Shown here one piece after another: positions 7,911-16,649 of a stretch of DNA of 43,707 bases. The notes under the pieces are model-generated. The model was not told where the DNA came from. It did not search any database and saw only the letters and a list, made by a program, of their open reading frames with translations. Position 1 is the stretch's first letter; each line of letters starts with the position of its first letter. The position numbers and the translations under genes are program-made. Source of the stretch: an uncultured Dorea sp. (GTDB taxonomy: Bacteria > Bacillota > Clostridia > Lachnospirales > Lachnospiraceae); assembly GCA_910584095.1 (NCBI GenBank), contig CAJTYU010000026.1, positions 1-43,707 of the forward strand, read 5' to 3'.

Positions 7911-9677
7911 TTACATCCTCTCCGGCGCTTCAAAGCCAAGTGTGTCAATACATGCTTCCAATACGTTTCTGGTAACAATCAAAAGCGCAATGTAGCTCTT
8001 CTGTCTTTCTTTATCTTCCTCCGCCAGAATCTTTGTCTCATGATAAAACCGATTAAATGCATTGGCAAGTTCATAGATATAAGCGCAGATCTTATGGGGC
8101 GCCGTCTCTGTAAATGCAGCTTCCATCGCCGCATTGTATCTGCACACTTCCAGCATCAGCGCCTTTTCGCTGTCTGTACAGGCTCCCAGACACTGAAGCC
8201 CTTCCAATGTGCCTCCCTGCCTCTGATATTTATTCAGAATTGATTTAATACGTACAATAGTATAGAGAATATAAGGCCCGGTATTCCCCTCAAAAGAGGT
8301 AAACCTGTCCACGTCAAAAACATAATCCTTTGCCGCCTGATTAGATAAGTCTCCATATTTGATTGCCGATAGACCAATCATCTTAGAGGTATTTCCAGCC
8401 TCTTCTTTATCTACCATCCGATTCTCAGCCATTTTCTTATACATCTCTTCGTTAATATCTGCGATCAGATTCTCCAGACGCATCACGCCGCCCTCTCGGG
8501 TCTTAAAGGGTTTACCATCCTTTCCGTTCATTGTGCCGAAGCCTAGGAATTTCAGTTTGGTTTCTCCTCTCACAATCCCTGTTTTCTTAGCGGCGCGGAA
8601 TACCTGTGTAAAATGCATCTCCTGCCGTTTGTCCACGACATAAATCACCCTGTCCGGACGGTAGTCTTCTTCCCTCTGGATCAGCGTAGCAAGGTCCGTC
8701 GTTCCATAAAGTGACGCGCCGTCCGACTTCTGAATCAGACAAGGCGGTATCTCCTTGGTATCCGACTCTTCCCTCACGTCAATTACCAGCGCTCCTTCAT
8801 CCAGATATGCCTGTCCCTTATCCTTAAAGCCCTGAATCATATCCGGAATATACTTCTGCGCATCGGATTCCCCTTTCCACAGATCAAACTCCACATTCAG
8901 CCTCTCGTAGTTTTTCTTAATATCGTTTACCGATATCCTTACTATATGTTTCCACAGCGCGGTATATCCCTTATGTCCGTTCTGAAGCATCCATGTCCCA
9001 TGGAGCGCTTCCTCTCTGTAATCCTCATGCTCCTTTGCATAGGCGCTGGCTGTCGGATAAATCTCTTCTAGTTCACTAATCGTAAACGGAGCCTCCTGCG
9101 GATATTCCTCCTGCCATGATTCATCAAAATATGGAAGCTCTGGTTTCCTCTTTTTCAGCTCTGTAATAATCAGCCCCATCTGATATCCCCAGTCTCCCAA
9201 ATGCACGTCTCCCAGAACCTGATGTCCCATCTTCCGGCAGATCCTCTTCACGCTTTCCCCGATAATTGCCGCTCTTAGATGCCCCACATGAAGAGGCTTA
9301 GCCACATTAGGCCCGCCGTAATCAACAATAATCATCTCTGGATTTTCTGCCTGGTTAAGCCCCATGCTCTCATCCGCCGCCATCTGATTTAAGAAGCCGG
9401 CCGCAAATTCCTCATTCAGCTTCATGTTGATAAAACCGGGCTTTACCGCCTCTGCTTCTGCGATACAGACGTTTTCTTTCAAATAGTTTACTACATCCTC
9501 TGCAATCATAATCGGCGCTTTTTTATATGTCTTGGCTCCCGCCATTGCCCCATTGCACTGATATTCACACAAGTCTGGACGATTAGACAACGTAACTTTG
9601 GCAAGAGTCCTGTCATAGCCCGCCTTCTCAAACGCTTCCTCTAACTCTGCCTCAATAAGCTCAATTATCTGCTTCAT
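7911..9677 (-). CDS. argS: Arginyl-tRNA synthetase
   Basis: Class I aminoacyl-tRNA synthetase charging tRNA(Arg). The N-terminal Add-1 domain, the HIGH-type motif in NVAKPLHVGHLRAAIIGE, and the C-terminal DALR anticodon-binding helical domain (NTGPYILYTIVRIKSIL onward) are all recognisable. The start at 9677 (MKQIIELIEAE) is preferred because the more distal ATG encodes the ribosome binding site GGAGGAAGAGG. About 588 residues, somewhat long but in family range. It stands directly downstream of a membrane-anchored unknown and upstream of the AlaX-like gene. Confidence 0.97.
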   Translation of the reverse strand: MKQIIELIEAELEEAFEKAGYDRTLAKVTLSNRPDLCEYQCNGAMAGAKTYKKAPIMIAEDVVNYLKENVCIAEAEAVKPGFINMKLNEEFAAGFLNQMAADESMGLNQAENPEMIIVDYGGPNVAKPLHVGHLRAAIIGESVKRICRKMGHQVLGDVHLGDWGYQMGLIITELKKRKPELPYFDESWQEEYPQEAPFTISELEEIYPTASAYAKEHEDYREEALHGTWMLQNGHKGYTALWKHIVRISVNDIKKNYERLNVEFDLWKGESDAQKYIPDMIQGFKDKGQAYLDEGALVIDVREESDTKEIPPCLIQKSDGASLYGTTDLATLIQREEDYRPDRVIYVVDKRQEMHFTQVFRAAKKTGIVRGETKLKFLGFGTMNGKDGKPFKTREGGVMRLENLIADINEEMYKKMAENRMVDKEEAGNTSKMIGLSAIKYGDLSNQAAKDYVFDVDRFTSFEGNTGPYILYTIVRIKSILNKYQRQGGTLEGLQCLGACTDSEKALMLEVCRYNAAMEAAFTETAPHKICAYIYELANAFNRFYHETKILAEEDKERQKSYIALLIVTRNVLEACIDTLGFEAPERM

Positions 9678-9728
9678 TCCTCTTCCTCCATTCACAGCCG
9701 TATAAACTGTACCTTTATTTGAAACATA

Positions 9729-10403
9729 CTACCGTTTCGTCTGATTCTCATATGCATCCTTCAGATCACGCAGCGCCTCCGCCAGCATTGCATCCGACGC
9801 TACAGCCTCCGCATAATCTGTCTGAATCCCTGACATTAATTCCTTCACATCCTTGTGAGTTACAATATCGCTTACGTACTCCTGAACCTCTTCGTCCCCA
9901 GACTTAGACGCCACCTGCCAATTATGCTTTTCATCTTCCTCCAAATACAGTGTTCCAAGCCCCGGCACCATCGTGTAGATATCCCGTATCTTCATGTCAT
10001 AACGTACAAATACGATATAAGATCCTTTGTATTTTCCAAGCTTAGTATAAATGCTGAGATTGTTATAGCTTTCAACAAAATCAGCATGTCCGGCCAGCGT
10101 TTCATAATAATCCGACACGGCCTTTTTTAAACCTTCATCTGATGCCTCTGTAAGAGGATTCGCTTCCATCACCCGGCATCCTATATTTTCCCTCAGCAGC
10201 AAATTGCTGACCACTTCACCGGCCATCGGTTCGCCGCCCTGCTCTCCCTGTACTTTTTCCGAAAAATTATATTTCTCCTCATCTTCCGTAAGACACATCA
10301 TGACCACTGCCGCCGCTCCTAGAAGAATCAATGCCAATAACCCTATTGTTATCCGTCTGTGCTCCTTAAGCAGACCGCGGAGGTCTTCCTGTCTTTCTTT
10401 CAT
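9729..10403 (-). CDS. Single-pass membrane protein of unknown function
   Basis: I do not recognise a named family. The 224-residue protein has a basic cytoplasmic N-terminus, one transmembrane segment at about residues 17-37 (ITIGLLALILLGAAAVVMMC) and a soluble domain outside. That domain contains a conserved-looking NTF2/lumazine-like stretch (VSDYYETLAGHADFVESYNN, then YIVFVRYDMKIRDIYTMVPGL). Similar proteins are frequent in Lachnospiraceae as hypothetical genes. GGAGG lies 6 nt before the start. It is 51 bp upstream of argS in the same direction. Confidence 0.8.
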   Translation of the reverse strand: MKERQEDLRGLLKEHRRITIGLLALILLGAAAVVMMCLTEDEEKYNFSEKVQGEQGGEPMAGEVVSNLLLRENIGCRVMEANPLTEASDEGLKKAVSDYYETLAGHADFVESYNNLSIYTKLGKYKGSYIVFVRYDMKIRDIYTMVPGLGTLYLEEDEKHNWQVASKSGDEEVQEYVSDIVTHKDVKELMSGIQTDYAEAVASDAMLAEALRDLKDAYENQTKR

Positions 10404-10494
10404 AGACTACCTCCATTTTCTTTGTTGTACAGCTTAGCACTTCACATCATACTAAAGCCAGAAAAGAAAGTCAAGGATCGCGCGATTTTCTCCA

Positions 10495-10523
10495 TTGCAT
10501 TTTTTTTAAAGTTATGCTATTAT
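10495..10523 (+). promoter_or_regulatory. Promoter of tRNA-Arg
   Basis: TTGCAT (10495-10500), 17 bases and TATTAT (10518-10523) preceded by an extended TGC. Transcription would begin almost at the first base of the tRNA. Confidence 0.55.
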
Positions 10524-10530
10524 AATTCTT

Positions 10531-10602
10531 GTCTCTGTAGCTCAGTGGATAGAGCACCGCCCTCCGGAGGCGGGTGCGCCAGTTCGATTCTGGTCAGAGA
10601 CG
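10531..10602 (+). tRNA. tRNA-Arg (anticodon CCG)
   Basis: A full cloverleaf can be folded by eye. The acceptor stem GTCTCTG pairs with CAGAGAC and the discriminator is G. The D arm is GCTC/GAGC. The anticodon stem CCGCC/GGCGG holds the loop CTCCGGA, giving anticodon CCG at 10564-10566. The T arm GCCAG-TTCGATT-CTGGT has one G-U pair. It reads CGG arginine codons. The 3' CCA is not encoded. A strong terminator follows at once, so it is a single-gene unit. Confidence 0.96.
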
Positions 10603-10607
10603 GTTTT

Positions 10608-10636
10608 GGGGTATCACAGTTTGTGATACCCCTTTT
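10608..10636 (+). terminator. Terminator of tRNA-Arg
   Basis: An 11-bp perfect stem GGGGTATCACA / TGTGATACCCC with a 3-base loop, followed by TTTT, starting 6 bases after the tRNA. Confidence 0.92.
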
Positions 10637-10697
10637 ATCATAAAAAACCTCTATCTCAGCCTTAAAACATTAAAAAATCTACTTTTGACATTTTTTA

Positions 10698-11603
10698 TTA
10701 CACAGTTATTTCCTTTTTTACTCTGTCATAATAATACGCATGATCTGATAAAAACTCCTCTGCCTGTACCTGAGTCTCATTTACTTCCCTGATCACACAT
10801 TCCATCTCTTCTCTTGGAAGAGCTCTGCTCTCAGGGATAATAATTACTTCATGGATACTGCTGGGCAGGATATAATAATTTTCTTTAAAATATGCGCTAA
10901 TTGCCTCAAGCCTTCCCGTATACAAGAGTACCGACGCGCCCCCGCTCCGTATATGATTTGTCAGCACATACATATTCTCCTGTTCCTTAAGATTTCTCCA
11001 GTCTTCATCTCCCATATCCCTATCTCCCAGCATTTCTTCAATTACCATACACATAGCGCTAAATTCATAAGGCAAAAGCTTCTCTGTGTTAAGTTCCGCT
11101 CTTCTGCGGATCTCCTCCGCCGATACCTTCCACCAGACAAGGTGCTCATTCCGGATCAGCATGGTTGCCATCTGCCCTCCTGTTTCATCAATATCCACCA
11201 TCACATAGAACAATACCGCCAGGTCCAGATAATCCTCATGAGGAACCTGCGAAAGGAGTTCCTTGTTTCTTTCCCGATTAACCAGCTTGTAGATAATCTT
11301 ATCCTTTATATTCTGGTAATCTTGTACCGTATCCTCTTTCCATGTATGTTTAACCCGTACCTTATAATACATTTCAAGCACCTGTTCTGCCAGACTTTCC
11401 ACATCGCTGCCCCGGATGAACTTTTCATAGTATTCCTCCAAATAAATTGTCGGGGAAATATTGATTCCTTTCTCAGAAAATGCAATCCCCTTCCGCTCGT
11501 ACCCATTATTTTTTATTGTAGCATGAATGGATAAATACAGCGGTTCTTTCACCTGCTCCCTTATAACTGCCGCTATCTTCTCTACAAACTGTTCGTATGA
11601 CAT
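10698..11603 (-). CDS. DUF5688 family protein
   Basis: A 301-residue soluble protein with the pattern of the DUF5688 family common in Lachnospiraceae: an N-terminal ATIKNNGYERKGIAFSE segment, PTIYLEEYYEKF, and a C-terminal YILPSSIHEVIIIPE block. No signal peptide or membrane segment is seen. The function is unknown; the fold has been found mainly as a stand-alone accessory gene. AAAGGAG is close to the ATG. It lies alone between the tRNA and the efp terminator. Confidence 0.82.
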   Translation of the reverse strand: MSYEQFVEKIAAVIREQVKEPLYLSIHATIKNNGYERKGIAFSEKGINISPTIYLEEYYEKFIRGSDVESLAEQVLEMYYKVRVKHTWKEDTVQDYQNIKDKIIYKLVNRERNKELLSQVPHEDYLDLAVLFYVMVDIDETGGQMATMLIRNEHLVWWKVSAEEIRRRAELNTEKLLPYEFSAMCMVIEEMLGDRDMGDEDWRNLKEQENMYVLTNHIRSGGASVLLYTGRLEAISAYFKENYYILPSSIHEVIIIPESRALPREEMECVIREVNETQVQAEEFLSDHAYYYDRVKKEITV

Positions 11604-11743
11604 AAATCTCCTTTCTCTATTGTCATAACACTAATTATCTTGATATACGGTGTGAACGCACGCCTTTCTGAATATCTGAATTCTAAAGATTCAAATAGAT
11701 CTGCAATTCTTTGCAGAATGAATATTATGGTAACCTAATTATA

Positions 11744-11774
11744 AAAAAACCTTGCGGAAAATGCAAGGTTTTTT
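11744..11774. terminator. Terminator downstream of efp
   Basis: A 12-bp perfect stem AAAAAACCTTGC / GCAAGGTTTTTT with a 7-base loop, 57 bp beyond the efp stop codon on the minus strand. It can work in both directions. Confidence 0.9.
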
Positions 11775-11830
11775 GAAAAATATATTCAACAAATAATTAA
11801 TCTGGTTCGAAAAACTTAATACTTTGTGTA

Positions 11831-12397
11831 TTAATTCGCCCGCGACAGATACTCGCCTGTACGGGTATCGATCTTGATCTTCTCACCCTGATCCACAAAC
11901 AACGGTACCATAACCTGCGCTCCCGTCTCAACGATTGCAGGCTTCGTAGCGCCGGTAGCCGTATTGCCCTTCACGCCCGGCTCCGACTCTGTGATCACAA
12001 GCTCAACCGTAATCGGCGGCTCAATGGCAAATGCATTGCCCTGATAGAAGCTTACGCTTACTTCTTCGTTCTCCTTCACAAATTTCATCGCATCAGAAGC
12101 CTCTGACACGCTGATCATAATCTGTTCAAAGGTCTCGTTGTCCATGTAGTTATAAAATTCTCCGTCGTTATACAGGTACTGCATCTTCTTTCTCTCAATA
12201 TGTGCCTGCTCGAAGGTCTCTGTCGGACGGAAGGTTGTCTCCACAACGCCGCCGTTAATGATATTCTTCATCTTTACACGAACGAAAGCCGCGCCCTTTC
12301 CCGGCTTAACATGCATGAAATCAATCACCTGACACACCTTGCCGTCAACCTCAATTGTGATACCGTTACGGATATCTCCTGCTGAAACTTTTGCCAT
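11831..12397 (-). CDS. efp: Translation elongation factor P
   Basis: EF-P enters the ribosomal E site and rescues stalling at polyproline. The 188-residue protein contains the KOW-like first domain, the modification loop HVKPGKGAAFVRVK with Lys near residue 34, and the two OB domains ending in IDTRTGEYLSRAN. There is no EpmA-type arrangement or rhamnosylation context; Firmicute versions are modified differently or not at all. AAGGAGG sits 8 nt before the ATG. It lies about 120 bp beyond yqeG; a gene order with shikimate kinase, YqeG and EF-P close together is common in Clostridia. Confidence 0.97.
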   Translation of the reverse strand: MAKVSAGDIRNGITIEVDGKVCQVIDFMHVKPGKGAAFVRVKMKNIINGGVVETTFRPTETFEQAHIERKKMQYLYNDGEFYNYMDNETFEQIMISVSEASDAMKFVKENEEVSVSFYQGNAFAIEPPITVELVITESEPGVKGNTATGATKPAIVETGAQVMVPLFVDQGEKIKIDTRTGEYLSRAN

Positions 12398-12518
12398 TGC
12401 GTTATCCTCCTTAAACTGCGCCCGCCGCGCTTACATTGCAATTGTTCACTCTTTGATCTGTTATCACTCCATGGCTCGGATTGCCCCGCATTCCATGCCT
12501 TGAAATCCTGTTACCATT

Positions 12519-13052
12519 CTATAATATATGATGCCTTTTTTCAACCTTTTTTTCCATAGCAAGGCTTCTCTTATAGAAAAACAAAACCACCTTCTCCAGA
12601 TATCTTTTGAGGATAATCTGGATTTCCTCCTTTGGATGAATCGGTTTCACCAAAATACTGGCGATGCCGCTCCTCTTAGCCCCCCACACATCTGTAAAGA
12701 GCTGGTCTCCCACAAATACTGTCGTATCCGTATCCGTCCCCATAATTTCCATGGCCTTCCGGTAATTTTTTGTGGAAGGCTTATGCGCATTATACACATA
12801 ATCTACCTGTATTTTCTCATTGAACATCTTCACTCTCGGCTCCTGATTATTGGAAATCAGGCAGCAGGAAAATCCAATTCCCTTCAGCCGTTCAAACAGG
12901 CGCACCGCCCGCTCGTCCGCAGGCTCTCCATGGGGCACTAAGGTATTGTCAATATCAAAAATCAGCCCCCGATACCCTCTTTCATACAACCTTTCAAAAT
13001 CTATGACATATGTGGAAGCCACATATCTGTCCGGAAAAAACATATCAAACAT
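12519..13052 (-). CDS. yqeG: YqeG family HAD IIIA phosphatase
   Basis: A 177-residue HAD-superfamily phosphatase. The nucleophile motif I is FDIDNTL, motif II is SNN, and motif III/IV appears as HKPS and GDQLFTDVWGAKR. It lacks a large cap domain, fitting subclass IIIA. Relatives include the mitochondrial phosphatidylglycerophosphatase Gep4, so a phospholipid role is possible, but the substrate here is not shown. It starts 3 bp after the stop of the chorismate mutase-shikimate kinase gene, and its ribosome site AAGGA lies within the end of that gene, so the two are probably coupled. Confidence 0.92.
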   Translation of the reverse strand: MFDMFFPDRYVASTYVIDFERLYERGYRGLIFDIDNTLVPHGEPADERAVRLFERLKGIGFSCCLISNNQEPRVKMFNEKIQVDYVYNAHKPSTKNYRKAMEIMGTDTDTTVFVGDQLFTDVWGAKRSGIASILVKPIHPKEEIQIILKRYLEKVVLFFYKRSLAMEKKVEKRHHIL

Positions 13053-13055
13053 AGC

Positions 13056-13847
13056 TTATCCTTCCGCCTCTGCATCAATAAGCTGCTGCACCAGATCCTC
13101 GCAGACTTCCAGAACCGTCCTTCCATCCGTATTGACTACGATATCCGCGGCCGCCTCATACTTTTCCCGCCGCTGCTCCATCAGTTCTGAAATCCCCTTT
13201 ACATTCTTGCGCCCATTTAGCACTGGACGTTCGTTACTGTCCTTCACACGATCATAAATCGTCTCCGGGCTGGCTGTAAGAAGAATAACCTTGCCGTTTT
13301 TCTTCATTTCTTCCACATTGCGCTCCCGCATAGCCACGCCGCCGCCGCAGGAAATCACCGTGTTCTTCTGACTTTGAAGCTCAATCAATAGATCTGTCTC
13401 CAGATTACGGAAATATTCCTCGCCATAGGTAGCGAAAATATCCGGAATGCTCATCTGCTCTCTCTCCGCGATCACCTGATCCATCTCCACAATATTCATA
13501 GCAAAAGCCACGCTCAGGTAATCCGAAATCGTCGTCTTTCCGGCTCCCATAAAGCCGATCAGGACAATATTATAATCGAACAGCTTCCTTGCCTGTATCT
13601 TTTTGCTGTTGCGCCTGATTCGGCGGAACACATCATATATCTCTTCTTTGTACGGATTGTCGCCAAGCTTCGCCTTTAATTGCTCTTTCTGTTTTTCTTC
13701 CTGCCTCGGCTGTATAATCGGCATGCCATATTTCTCTTTATAGCCCATAATCTTCTCAATAATAGTGTTCCGCTCAACCAGCGCGTCAATAATCTTATCG
13801 TCGCACAGCGCAAGCTGTTCCCTGTAAAGTTCCAAATCGTTCATCAT
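13056..13847 (-). CDS. Chorismate mutase - shikimate kinase fusion
   Basis: A bifunctional aromatic-pathway protein of 263 residues. Residues 1-85 form an AroQ-type chorismate mutase: LYREQLALCDDKIIDALVER, then KEKYG and IIQPRQEE, placing the usual active-site Arg, Lys and Glu. Residues 92-263 form shikimate kinase with Walker A GFMGAGKT (98-105), the substrate segment VEMDQVIAE, GEEYFRNLE, CGGG, and NERPVL in the lid. The first activity makes prephenate from chorismate, the second phosphorylates shikimate, two non-adjacent steps of the pathway. AGGAG is 8 nt before ATGATG. Co-operonic with yqeG. Confidence 0.93.
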   Translation of the reverse strand: MMNDLELYREQLALCDDKIIDALVERNTIIEKIMGYKEKYGMPIIQPRQEEKQKEQLKAKLGDNPYKEEIYDVFRRIRRNSKKIQARKLFDYNIVLIGFMGAGKTTISDYLSVAFAMNIVEMDQVIAEREQMSIPDIFATYGEEYFRNLETDLLIELQSQKNTVISCGGGVAMRERNVEEMKKNGKVILLTASPETIYDRVKDSNERPVLNGRKNVKGISELMEQRREKYEAAADIVVNTDGRTVLEVCEDLVQQLIDAEAEG

Positions 13848-14009
13848 AATTTTCTCTCCTTCACATGCTTCCCTTAATTTCAGCCGTTATATTCTGCTCT
13901 TTTCATGCTTTTTAACTTAACTTTAATATTATAGCAATATTTCCCGCCCTCCGCAAGAGATTTTCTGCATCCGCCGCCTTGCAAACCGGAATCCGTACGC
14001 GTTCCATAC

Positions 14010-14375
14010 CTATGTCTCCGTCAATTTCTGCACTGCCTCTTCCTTCGTTGTCACAAAGAAAAAATCCCGCCCTTGATTTGATTCATAAATAAAATCTTTC
14101 AGCGGTTTGCTGGTATAAAGCGAATAATCTCCATAAACCGCCATTTTTATATGATAGTTTATATACTTCTGTAGAATTTCACCCGCCAGCCCTGTGCTGA
14201 GGATGAAAAAATCCCCACATATCATATTCTTATCTATTACAATCCGCTCCGCGCCCGTTTCATACTTTACAGTCATTGCCAGATCCAGCGCTGACTGCGC
14301 GTCGGAAATTGCTACCCCTTCACCGGAAACGACTGCAATATCAATCCCATGCTCTTTTAAATGTTCTATATTCAT
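14010..14375 (-). CDS. DUF4180 domain protein
   Basis: A small soluble protein of about 121 residues matching the DUF4180 pattern: an N-terminal beta strand IAVVSGEGVAISDAQSALDLAM, a central GAERIVIDKNMICGDFF and a C-terminal REFFF-like block (GRDFFFVTTKEEAVQKL). The family resembles STAS/SpoIIAA-like folds and is of unknown function. Two ATG codons are adjacent; the second (14375) has the better distance from GGGGG. It is monocistronic and divergent from the flavoprotein gene. Confidence 0.82.
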   Translation of the reverse strand: MNIEHLKEHGIDIAVVSGEGVAISDAQSALDLAMTVKYETGAERIVIDKNMICGDFFILSTGLAGEILQKYINYHIKMAVYGDYSLYTSKPLKDFIYESNQGRDFFFVTTKEEAVQKLTET

Positions 14376-14506
14376 CATATCCCCCTAACCTGAACTCGCA
14401 GTACAGATTCCAGTTAAAAGAAAATTGTACAGGACGGCTTATCTGCTGTCAAGCGCCGTCGATAAATCCATAGATATTTTCTATTAACTTTCACAATAAC
14501 ATGAAT

Positions 14507-14535
14507 TTGTTTTGCCTTTAACAATATCCTATAAT
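14507..14535 (+). promoter_or_regulatory. SigA promoter of the flavoprotein gene
   Basis: TTGTTT (14507-14512), 17-base spacer and TATAAT (14530-14535), giving a short leader of about 43 nt before the ATG at 14585. Confidence 0.65.
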
Positions 14536-14584
14536 ATTTTTATATCTATGATTTTAATGAAAAAAGCAAACGGAGGTCAAAGAA

Positions 14585-16585
14585 ATGAAAAACAATTTCA
14601 AACACATTTTCAGCCCCCTGAAAGTCAGAGGAATGATCATGCCAAACCGTGTTGCCATGATGCCGATGGGAAGCGATTTGGCAGGCCATACCGGCGAGCT
14701 GAGCGACGAGCATATCAAGTACTATGAGCAGCGGGCCCGCGGCGGCACAGGCCTGATCATCGTAGAGAATGTCTGTGTAAAATACCCGGAGGGCTCCAAT
14801 GGAACTACACAGCTTCGCATTGATCAGGACTGCTACATTCCAAGACTCTGGAACCTGACAGAAGCCTGCCACAGGCACGGCGCAATGATCGGCGTCCAGA
14901 TTAACCACGCGGGCGCGTCCGCCATGTCCTCACGGATCGGCATGCAGCCTGTATCCGCTTCTACCCTTCCGTCTAAGCCAGGCGGAGAGGCGCCCCGTCC
15001 GTTATCGAAAGAAGAGCTGGAAAGCATCGCTAAGGATTACGGCGCAGCGGCAAGGCGCGCGGTGAACGCAGGCTTTGATATGGTAGAGATCCATGCGGGA
15101 CACTCCTACCTAATCAGCCAATTCCTGTCTCCTACCATGAATGACAGGACCGATGAGTTCGGCGGCTCTGCCGAAAACCGTTCCCGTTTCTGCCGTATGG
15201 TCATCGACGAAGTCCGCAAGGCGGTGGGACCTATGGTTCCTATTTCCCTCCGTCTCAGCGTAGACGAGCTGGTAGAAGGCGGCAACCATGTAGAGGACTG
15301 TCTGGAATACTTAGAGTATCTGAACGATGAAGTAGACATCTTTGACACTTCTTCTGCACTGAACCCGACTATCCAGTACCAGATTGACGCAAATTATTTA
15401 GAAGACGGCTGGCGGGCATACATGGCAAAGGCTGTCCGGGATAAATTCGGCAAGCCAACCATCGCCATCGGCAACATCCGCGATCCGAAGATTGCCGACG
15501 ACATCCTTGCAAGAGGCGACGCTGACATCATCGGCATGGGCCGGGGCCTGATCGCCGATCCCAACTGGTGCAACAAGGCAAAATACGGAGATGTGGCTGA
15601 TATCCGCAAATGTATCTCCTGCAACGTAGGCTGCGTAGGCAACCGTATCGGAGGCAACAAGCCGCTGCGCTGCAGCATCAATCCGGATATCATCAACAAT
15701 GAAGAATATAAGAAGCACAAAGTGAACAAGCCTTGCAATGTAGTTGTAGTCGGCGCTGGTACTGCCGGTCTGGAAGCCGCATGTACAGCCGCCGAGGTCG
15801 GATGCAACGTAACACTCCTTGAGAAAGAGGACCACGTAGGCGGCCTTTCCGTAGAGATCTCCAAGATTCCGGCGAAAAAGAGACTGGCGGATTTCCCGAA
15901 CTACTTAAAGCACCGCGCTTCCAAGCTTGATAACCTGACCATCAAGACAGGCGTGGATGTAACCGTAGATATGATCAAATCCTTTGATCCGCAATTAGTT
16001 GTCAACGCAACCGGTTCCGTGCCGCTTCTCCCGCCAATCAACGGGCTCTACGACAACCTTGGCAAGGAAGACGCAGCGGTTTACTCTATCAAAGATATGA
16101 TCAATAATCTGGACAGCTATCCGGAAGATATGACCGGTAAGAAGGTTGTTGTCATCGGCGGCGGCGCCGTAGGCCTTGACGTGGTAGAATTTTTCGCGCC
16201 CCGCGGAGCTGAAACTACCATCATCGAAATGATGCCGATGATTGGCCGGGGACTTGACGCTTCTTCTACCGCAAGCATGAAAGAATGCATGGAGAAACAC
16301 GGCGTGCGCCAGATGGTAAACACCGCGCTCCAGAAGGTAAACGCCCACTCCTTCGAGGTAAAATACGGCGATACCGAAGAGGAACTCCCCTTTGACTATG
16401 GATTTGTCTGCCTTGGCATGCGGGCTCACGCTCCGCTCTGGGAGGACATCGTAACCGGCTTTGAGGATGAAGATGTTGAAATCCTAAATATTGGCGACGC
16501 AGTCCGTGCAAGACGGATTATCGACGGTACCGACGCAGGACGCCATATGGTGCTGAACGCATTAGAGCGGCTGGAATATCTCTAA
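14585..16585 (+). CDS. Old yellow enzyme-type NADH:flavin oxidoreductase (BaiH/FadH-like)
   Basis: A 666-residue three-cofactor reductase. Residues 1-340 form an FMN TIM barrel (FSPLKVRGMIMPNRVAMMPM; VQINHAG; FLSPTMNDRTDEFGGSAENR). The Fe-S cysteine cluster is C-I-S-C-N-V-G-C with a fourth Cys 11 residues on (about 346-364). A FAD/NAD(P) domain follows, with dinucleotide motifs VVVGAGTAGLEAA and VVVIGGGAVGLDVVEFF. Relatives are 2,4-dienoyl-CoA reductase and the bile-acid enzymes BaiCD/BaiH, which reduce enoyl or 4-ene steroid substrates. The actual substrate is not visible; no other bai gene is nearby. GGAGG lies 8 nt before the ATG; it is a single-gene unit. Confidence 0.93.
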   Translation: MKNNFKHIFSPLKVRGMIMPNRVAMMPMGSDLAGHTGELSDEHIKYYEQRARGGTGLIIVENVCVKYPEGSNGTTQLRIDQDCYIPRLWNLTEACHRHGAMIGVQINHAGASAMSSRIGMQPVSASTLPSKPGGEAPRPLSKEELESIAKDYGAAARRAVNAGFDMVEIHAGHSYLISQFLSPTMNDRTDEFGGSAENRSRFCRMVIDEVRKAVGPMVPISLRLSVDELVEGGNHVEDCLEYLEYLNDEVDIFDTSSALNPTIQYQIDANYLEDGWRAYMAKAVRDKFGKPTIAIGNIRDPKIADDILARGDADIIGMGRGLIADPNWCNKAKYGDVADIRKCISCNVGCVGNRIGGNKPLRCSINPDIINNEEYKKHKVNKPCNVVVVGAGTAGLEAACTAAEVGCNVTLLEKEDHVGGLSVEISKIPAKKRLADFPNYLKHRASKLDNLTIKTGVDVTVDMIKSFDPQLVVNATGSVPLLPPINGLYDNLGKEDAAVYSIKDMINNLDSYPEDMTGKKVVVIGGGAVGLDVVEFFAPRGAETTIIEMMPMIGRGLDASSTASMKECMEKHGVRQMVNTALQKVNAHSFEVKYGDTEEELPFDYGFVCLGMRAHAPLWEDIVTGFEDEDVEILNIGDAVRARRIIDGTDAGRHMVLNALERLEYL

Positions 16586-16605
16586 AATAACTCCATTACA
16601 TAATA

Positions 16606-16648
16606 AATAAAGCTGTTGTATCTGACTGGTTGATACAACAGCTTTATT
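16606..16648. terminator. Bidirectional terminator between flavoprotein and HPr-like genes
   Basis: A 17-bp perfect stem (16606-16622 with 16632-16648) contains AAAGCTGTTGTATC and its complement, with a 9-base loop and A/T-rich flanks. It separates two convergent genes. Confidence 0.85.
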
Positions 16649-16649
16649 C

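Noticed and set aside
10851..11534. Open frame of 227 codons opposite the DUF5688 gene
   Set aside because: Antisense with biased Ile/Phe/His composition and no start signal; the DUF5688 frame is well supported.
12398..12518. Riboswitch or T-box in front of efp
   Set aside because: Gap of 121 bp without a recognisable T-box or riboswitch core; only the ribosome site is clear.
15394..15864. Antisense frames inside the flavoprotein gene
   Set aside because: The sense protein is intact over 666 residues with all cofactor motifs, so these are shadows.
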